Source of the DNA: JBAZLV01 sp041650055
GTDB lineage: Bacteria > Nitrospirota > UBA9217
Assembly: GCA_041650055.1 (NCBI GenBank)
Contig: JBAZLV010000013.1
Span: forward strand, 1-47,225
Length of the DNA: 47,225 nt
Direction of reading: 5' to 3'
Each line of letters opens with the position of its first letter. Position 1 is the stretch's first letter. Below, piece by piece: positions 42,961-47,225 of this stretch. Position numbers and translations under genes: made by a program. Under the pieces are notes generated by a model, which made no database searches, was not told the DNA's origin, and saw nothing but the letters and a program-made list of their open reading frames with translations.

Positions 42961-43808
42961 TAAATGTCTTCTCCGAGCTTCTTGATTTGTTCGTACGTAA
43001 ATACCGGACCGTCGGTACACACATATGCCATGCCGATGCAACAATGGCCGCATTTGCCGACGCCGCACTTCATATACCGCTCGAGTGTGGAAACAATATT
43101 CTGTTCCTGAAAACCAATTTTCAAGAGGTCCTTAATCACAAACCGGAACATGATCGGCGGTCCACATACGAATGCCATGGTATTATCAACCGGAATTTCA
43201 GTGCCCGGCTTGGTAAACAGACTGCCAACAACGCCGATATTTCCGGTCCAGACTTCGGTCTCGCATGGCCGGTCTACCGTAAGCCGGCATTCAATCCCTG
43301 CGGACTTTTCCCATTCACGAAGATTTTCTACATACATCAGTTCCGTGGGTGTTTTTGAACCGTAGAAAATCTGGATCTGTTTATATTTATCTCGGTGCTT
43401 CAAGGCGTATACAATACAGGAACGAAGCGGAATAAGGCCAATGCCGCCCGCAACGAACACCAGGTTTTTTCCATAATACTCTTCCATCGGGAATCCGTTG
43501 CCGTAGGGTCCACGAACACCGAATTTGTCGCCCGGTTTCAGTTTGTGAAGCGCCGCAGTGCAGCTTCCAACCACACGGATCGTGAAGAACGTTTCATCTT
43601 CTGTTGGGCTGGGCGGAAGCGATGCAGGAAACTCGCCCACACCAAACAACGACACCTGGGCAAACTGGCCAGGACGGAATTTCTTGAATGCTTTCTGATC
43701 TTCCGGGTTTTCGAAATGCCAGTAAAATGTTTTTACTTCAGCAATTTCATCTGTCACGCGATCAACAATCGCGGTTTTTGGCAAATAAATATTCTCGGTT
43801 GTACTCAT
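42960..43808 (-). CDS. NAD(P)H/FAD-binding hydrogenase subunit (HydG/AsrB/sulfhydrogenase gamma-like)
   Basis: A 282-residue flavoprotein of the ferredoxin-NADP reductase fold. FFTIRVVGSCTAALHKLKPGDKFGVRGPYGNGF covers the FAD-binding region. LVFVAGGIGLIPLRS is the nucleotide-binding start, and FVCGPPIMFRFV is the NAD(P)-domain end. The C-terminal CGVGKCGHCCIGMAYVCTDGP carries the [2Fe-2S] cluster. Homologues bring electrons from NAD(P)H into sulfhydrogenase and sulfite reductase. It overlaps its neighbours by 4 and 1 bases, giving the complex an NAD(P)H entry site in place of HycB of formate hydrogenlyase. Confidence 0.93.
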   Translation of the reverse strand: MSTTENIYLPKTAIVDRVTDEIAEVKTFYWHFENPEDQKAFKKFRPGQFAQVSLFGVGEFPASLPPSPTEDETFFTIRVVGSCTAALHKLKPGDKFGVRGPYGNGFPMEEYYGKNLVFVAGGIGLIPLRSCIVYALKHRDKYKQIQIFYGSKTPTELMYVENLREWEKSAGIECRLTVDRPCETEVWTGNIGVVGSLFTKPGTEIPVDNTMAFVCGPPIMFRFVIKDLLKIGFQEQNIVSTLERYMKCGVGKCGHCCIGMAYVCTDGPVFTYEQIKKLGEDI

Positions 43809-44878
43809 GATTTCTCAATCTCCGTGGTCGCGCGCCGGATCATTTCAACAACATGCGGCATGCCAACATCGCCGTGGCAGACCGTGGCGCATCGTCCGCA
43901 TCCAACGCATGCCATGGAAAGTTCACGCTGAATAAAGTAATGCGCGAGCTTTCGGAAGAACCGGCGGTTGCGGCGATCATGGACCGCCCGGCGAGGATTG
44001 TGCCCTCCTGCCATCCGGGTAAATCCTGCAAGCGCGCACGCATCCCAAAGACGAACCCGTTCGATTTCATTCGGCCCGATCTCACGATCCGTAACCGTAA
44101 AGCAGGTGCAGGCAGGACAGACGTATGTGCATCCGCCGCACTCAAGGCATCGGTTCCCGATCTGCTCCCATGTTTTTTCAAGAACCGCACCTTGCGATAT
44201 ATATTTAACCGTGGCTGAAAACCAGCTGTTCGTATTTTTAAAATGCCTGCGGATATCTTTTAAAATGCTCCGCCGTTTTTCAATATGCGTTTCATTGCCC
44301 TGCTTGAAAATCGGCGCTTTTAAAATCCGTTCTCCTGCCGGAGTTCCGGCCACTGCCATGAACTCTTCTCCGAGATCCATGAGCTGCAGATCAAAATGCT
44401 CACGTGCAGCCGGACCCGTGTCCGTGCACATGCAGAAGCATTCATGATTAATGTCCACGCCTGGCTCGGTGCAGACCATATTGATCAGCAGAAGGTTCTT
44501 CCGGCGTTTTTCATAATATACATCCTTAAAATCACGACCCAGATAAAAACGATCCAGATGATTAATACCGGCAACATCGCACGACCGAATGCCAAACAAC
44601 GCCCGTTTCGGCTCTTCAATGGTCGGCTCGATGGTGATCTCACCATTCTTCTGCCGGACCTTCATCAAGCGTTCAATGTGCGGAAGCGCAAACCGTTTTG
44701 GCGGGTAATAAGGATTCGGAACATGCATCTCGACTTGATCCCGATTCGCATCCGTTACCGCTTCAAAATAGGTATCACGTTCCCGTCCGCTGAACGGCGC
44801 AATCACTTCGTATCCTTCACTCCGGAGCAGATCGATAATCTTTAGCACATCAGTGCGGTCAAGAATGCGCGCTTTCAT
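43805..44878 (-). CDS. 4Fe-4S dicluster subunit (HydB/AsrA/sulfhydrogenase beta-like)
   Basis: A 357-residue electron-transfer protein. A large N-terminal domain ends in the family stretch ECFCMCTDTGPAA. Two [4Fe-4S] motifs follow, CLECGGCTYVCPACTC (near 244-259) and CVGCGRCATVCHGDVG (near 325-340), as in HydB and AsrA. It typically pairs with the HydG/AsrB flavoprotein, which is the next gene (4-base overlap). In sulfhydrogenase the pair connects NAD(P)H to the hydrogenase. Here it probably carries electrons between the flavin subunit and the group 4 core or the FdhF-like subunit. No membrane segment is seen. Confidence 0.92.
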   Translation of the reverse strand: MKARILDRTDVLKIIDLLRSEGYEVIAPFSGRERDTYFEAVTDANRDQVEMHVPNPYYPPKRFALPHIERLMKVRQKNGEITIEPTIEEPKRALFGIRSCDVAGINHLDRFYLGRDFKDVYYEKRRKNLLLINMVCTEPGVDINHECFCMCTDTGPAAREHFDLQLMDLGEEFMAVAGTPAGERILKAPIFKQGNETHIEKRRSILKDIRRHFKNTNSWFSATVKYISQGAVLEKTWEQIGNRCLECGGCTYVCPACTCFTVTDREIGPNEIERVRLWDACALAGFTRMAGGHNPRRAVHDRRNRRFFRKLAHYFIQRELSMACVGCGRCATVCHGDVGMPHVVEMIRRATTEIEKS

Positions 44879-46902
44879 TCCGCCTCCTTTTCCACACTGA
44901 CCGGGATAAGCTGCGTGCTCGTCTTATACGCACTCCGGATTTGTTGCTGCACCTGGCTCACGAAGTAGGGAACGAACACGCTCCCGCTCCGCACTTCCGG
45001 AGCAAGCCTGGCTGTGGTCACCGCAGAACCGGTTGCTGCCTTGATCCTGATTTTCTGACCGTCACGTATGCCGAGTTTTTTTGCATCATCAATATTGATT
45101 TCCACAAAACCATCCGGATAATCCAGGAGCAGCATCCGGTATTCCCGTTTCAGGGTTTCGCTGTGTTTAATAAGTACATTCTGATTCCAATAATATAGCG
45201 AATGACCGAATACCAGCATCAGCGGATACTTTTCATCCGTAACAACCGTCTGGGAATGCCATTCAACCGGAGCAAACGTAAAGGCACGCACAGGACCGTT
45301 TTTTCGGAACAGGATTTCGGTTCCCATGGGATGATCCTTGGTGCAGGGCCACTGGCGGCCGTAGTCTCGGAGCAGGTTATCGTAATGAGCCCCGCTATAG
45401 AACGAAACAACTTCTCCGATTTCATCCATGACATCTGCGGATGATGCATACTTCCAATCCGCTCCCAGCATATTTGCAAGCCGTATAAACTGCTGCCATG
45501 CCGTGGTAATGCCTTGAGGCGGTTCGATGACATTCTTTGCCAACTGAATTCTGCGCTCACTGCTCGTAAATGTTACGAGTTCTTCGCCAAAGACAGTGGT
45601 GGGAAGGACTACATGCGCATATTTCGTGGTTTCGGTCAGAAACAAATGTTGGACCACCACGAGTTCGCATTCCTGAAGCGATTTAACAGCATTGCCGATA
45701 AAGGCCGTGCTGACCGGATCATACCGGCAGAGCCAAACCGCATGGGCCGTGTTTCTTCCGCGGTCAGTGAGTATTGCTTTTGCCGTTAACCCGGGTTTGG
45801 AAGGAATGTCGGTCTTCCAGACTTTTTCAACCTGTTTGCGCGCTCGTTCATCCGTAACCAGGTTATATCCGGGAAGCCGATCAGGCAGCATGCCCATATC
45901 GCAGACACCCTGGAGATTATTCTGTTCAGTTAATGCATAGATGCCGGCACCCTCTTTCCCGATCTGACCGGCCAACAAACAAAGGTTGACCATGGCTTCC
46001 ACACATTCCGGGTCACCGGAATCGATTCCTGTGGAATACAGAATGGCAGCTGATGCCGCTTGAGCATACGCTAATGCTGCTTCTTCAATCAAGGCTGCGG
46101 GAACACCGCAGATTTCAGAAGCTGCCAAAAGATCATACTCATTCAGCTTTTCCAAAAAGGCTTCATACTTGCTGCACCGCTCCTTGATAAACGGCAGGTT
46201 CATAAGCCCGCGATCAACAATGACCTTTGTCATTGCACAATAAAGCTGGGTCTCCGTACCGGGTTTATGCTGTAAAAACAGGTCCGCGCTTTCGGCAATC
46301 CGATGCCTTCTCCAATCAATAACAATTAATTTTGCCCCGTTGAGCTTCGCCCGGATAACCGTACCGCCAATGGTCGGCAACTGAAGGCCGAGATCCACGC
46401 CATCCACAATAATGACTTCACTCTTGTTTAATCCCTGAATTGAATTCGTGGATGCAGCCACACCCATCATCTTGAGAAGAACGTTCAGCGAATAATTGCT
46501 GTAAACTCCTGCTCCATGGTCCACATTATTGGTCTTCAGAACTGCCCGGGCAAGTTTTTGCATCAGGTAAGATTCTTCATTCGAACAACGGGGAGAATTC
46601 AGAAGCGCGACCGAATCCGGACCGTGCTGTTTCCTGATATCGGTTAAGCGGGAAGCAATAAAGGCAAATGCTTCGTCCCAGCTCGCTTCCTGAAGTTTTC
46701 CATTTTTTCTAATCAAGGGGGTTTTCAAACGGTCCGGGGAACTGATGATCTCATGGACATTCCAGCCCCGAAGACAAATTCGTCCCTGATTCGCGGGATG
46801 GGACATGCTGGGGGAAACGCCAACGACGTGATTGTTTGAAGTTTCAAGGTACAGACCGCAGCCAACTCCGCAAAACGTACATGTTGTAAGCCTGTGTGTC
46901 AT
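44875..46902 (-). CDS. FdhF/NuoG-like molybdopterin-family protein with a substituted formate site
   Basis: A 675-residue member of the FdhF family. A single N-terminal [4Fe-4S] motif CTFCGVGC...GRICLRG (Cys8, 11, 15, 43) is intact, and the C-terminal dinucleotide-binding domain (about 555-665) is recognisable. At the formate site, E. coli FdhF has Sec140-His141; here NNVDHGAGVYS gives Tyr134-Ser135. FdhF Arg333 (LRGQNN) aligns with LTEQNN, so Arg is gone as well. The usual R/H-W-H-T stretch of the pterin domain reads HSLYYWNQN. So formate oxidation is not expected. By analogy with NuoG, it may be a structural or electron-transfer relic. First gene of the operon, AGGTGAG before the ATG, 4-base overlap with the next. 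Confidence 0.88.
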   Translation of the reverse strand: MTHRLTTCTFCGVGCGLYLETSNNHVVGVSPSMSHPANQGRICLRGWNVHEIISSPDRLKTPLIRKNGKLQEASWDEAFAFIASRLTDIRKQHGPDSVALLNSPRCSNEESYLMQKLARAVLKTNNVDHGAGVYSNYSLNVLLKMMGVAASTNSIQGLNKSEVIIVDGVDLGLQLPTIGGTVIRAKLNGAKLIVIDWRRHRIAESADLFLQHKPGTETQLYCAMTKVIVDRGLMNLPFIKERCSKYEAFLEKLNEYDLLAASEICGVPAALIEEAALAYAQAASAAILYSTGIDSGDPECVEAMVNLCLLAGQIGKEGAGIYALTEQNNLQGVCDMGMLPDRLPGYNLVTDERARKQVEKVWKTDIPSKPGLTAKAILTDRGRNTAHAVWLCRYDPVSTAFIGNAVKSLQECELVVVQHLFLTETTKYAHVVLPTTVFGEELVTFTSSERRIQLAKNVIEPPQGITTAWQQFIRLANMLGADWKYASSADVMDEIGEVVSFYSGAHYDNLLRDYGRQWPCTKDHPMGTEILFRKNGPVRAFTFAPVEWHSQTVVTDEKYPLMLVFGHSLYYWNQNVLIKHSETLKREYRMLLLDYPDGFVEINIDDAKKLGIRDGQKIRIKAATGSAVTTARLAPEVRSGSVFVPYFVSQVQQQIRSAYKTSTQLIPVSVEKEAE

Positions 46903-46988
46903 ATAAACTCACCTGATTCTCTATTCAATTAAAAAAAATACAACGATGATGCCTCTGGGTATTCATGAAAGAATAGTAGCGACATGAG

Positions 46989-47017
46989 ATTATACACTCA
47001 GAACCGGATACTGTAAA
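46989..47017 (-). promoter_or_regulatory. Near-consensus sigma70-type promoter of the hydrogenase operon
   Basis: On the minus strand TTTACA (plus 47012-47017), a 17-base spacer and a perfect TATAAT (plus 46989-46994). Transcription would start near 46982, leaving an 80-base leader before the ATG at 46902. No sigma54-type GG/GC element, the kind used by FhlA-controlled formate hydrogenlyase, is apparent. The rest of 46903-47209 holds only this and the repeats at its right end. Confidence 0.65.
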
Positions 47018-47109
47018 GTTTCGGTCATGGGAGAGAGGCCATAGCCGCATGCCGGAACGAATATTATACATCTTTTCACGATAAAATCAAGAATAATTCA
47101 TGAAGCGAA

Positions 47110-47176
47110 TTGACTCACAATAAATGTTACCCAACCGCATTTTAAAAAGGATCGTTGACTCATAATGCATGTTACC
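47110..47176. repeat. Two imperfect 22-base direct repeats upstream of a truncated gene
   Basis: TTGACTCACAATAAATGTTA (47110-47129, then CC) and TTGACTCATAATGCATGTTA (47155-47174, then CC) match at 19 of 22 positions with a 45-base period. This could be repeated binding sites at the end of an insertion sequence (IS21-like ends carry such repeats) or tandem operators. The window ends too soon to decide. Confidence 0.5.
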
Positions 47177-47209
47177 GGAACTATACCCCCAAAAGGAGGG
47201 TTAGTTCTG

Positions 47210-47225
47210 ATGAGTCCACAATCCA
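47210..47225 (+). CDS. Start of a gene cut off by the window edge
   Basis: An ATG at 47210 follows AAGGAGGG (47193-47200) at ideal spacing and reads M-S-P-Q-S before the sequence ends. The product is unknown. The repeats just upstream make a transposase one possibility. Confidence 0.5.

Noticed and set aside
42961..43068. N-terminal extension of the hydrogenase protease
   Set aside because: It is Arg/His-rich shadow sequence of the HydG-like gene; the coupled ATG at 42960 starts the conserved part.
44875..46902. Possible selenocysteine codon in the FdhF-like gene
   Set aside because: The frame is open over all 675 codons, and the Sec position reads Tyr. No in-frame TGA needs reading through.

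Overview
This is a bacterial chromosomal window, densely coded on both strands. No tRNA, rRNA or CRISPR array was recognised. The suggested host is a Gram-negative-type, uncultured, largely anaerobic or facultative bacterium. The grounds are several lipoboxes and signal peptides, a 2-oxoacid:ferredoxin oxidoreductase, a group 4 [NiFe] hydrogenase, a fused homocysteine methyltransferase/MTHFR, and oxygen-defence genes (msrA, msrB, hemerythrin). I cannot fix the phylum from the sequence. Former Deltaproteobacteria or a neighbouring candidate phylum is a guess.

Left part (1-15781): a partial methyltransferase, an MBL-fold hydrolase, a hybrid sensor kinase and an orphan OppA-type lipoprotein come first. 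A minus-strand glycolytic block follows (gap, pgk, tpiA, secG) with an upstream DUF1015 gene and ribF. Then come a nitronate monooxygenase-like flavoprotein, an overlapping msrA-msrB pair, an aldo/keto reductase and an SplB-like radical SAM protein.

Middle part (15782-31218): a two-domain DUF1554-type lipoprotein is preceded by a decayed, frameshifted copy of the same domain. Next are vorB plus its ferredoxin (without the TPP subunit), recN, TPR proteins, lipoate ligase, a GAF-PAS kinase with no ATPase domain, sppA, a TRIC-type channel, radA, an MNT/HEPN toxin-antitoxin pair, a DUF2238 membrane protein and the BHMT-MTHFR fusion.

Right part (31378-36114): a repair and stress block holds an NHEJ set in which LigD is split into three separate genes and ku is interrupted by an in-frame amber codon. 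It also holds a small basic protein, a hemerythrin, a 25-residue membrane peptide and a BON lipoprotein.

Far right (36857-46902): a tight nine-gene minus-strand operon with a near-consensus sigma70-type promoter and a 12-bp-stem terminator. It encodes a membrane-bound [NiFe] hydrogenase (HycG, F, D, E, one HyfB/HycC-type proton-channel subunit, and the maturation protease). These are joined to HydG/AsrB-like and HydB/AsrA-like NAD(P)H electron-input subunits and to an FdhF-like molybdopterin protein. That last protein has lost the Sec/Cys, His and Arg of the formate site, much as the complex I subunit NuoG has. I read the operon as a complex-I-shaped NAD(P)H-linked hydrogenase, and it is the best candidate here for an undescribed system. 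The right edge carries two imperfect direct repeats and the first codons of a further plus-strand gene.
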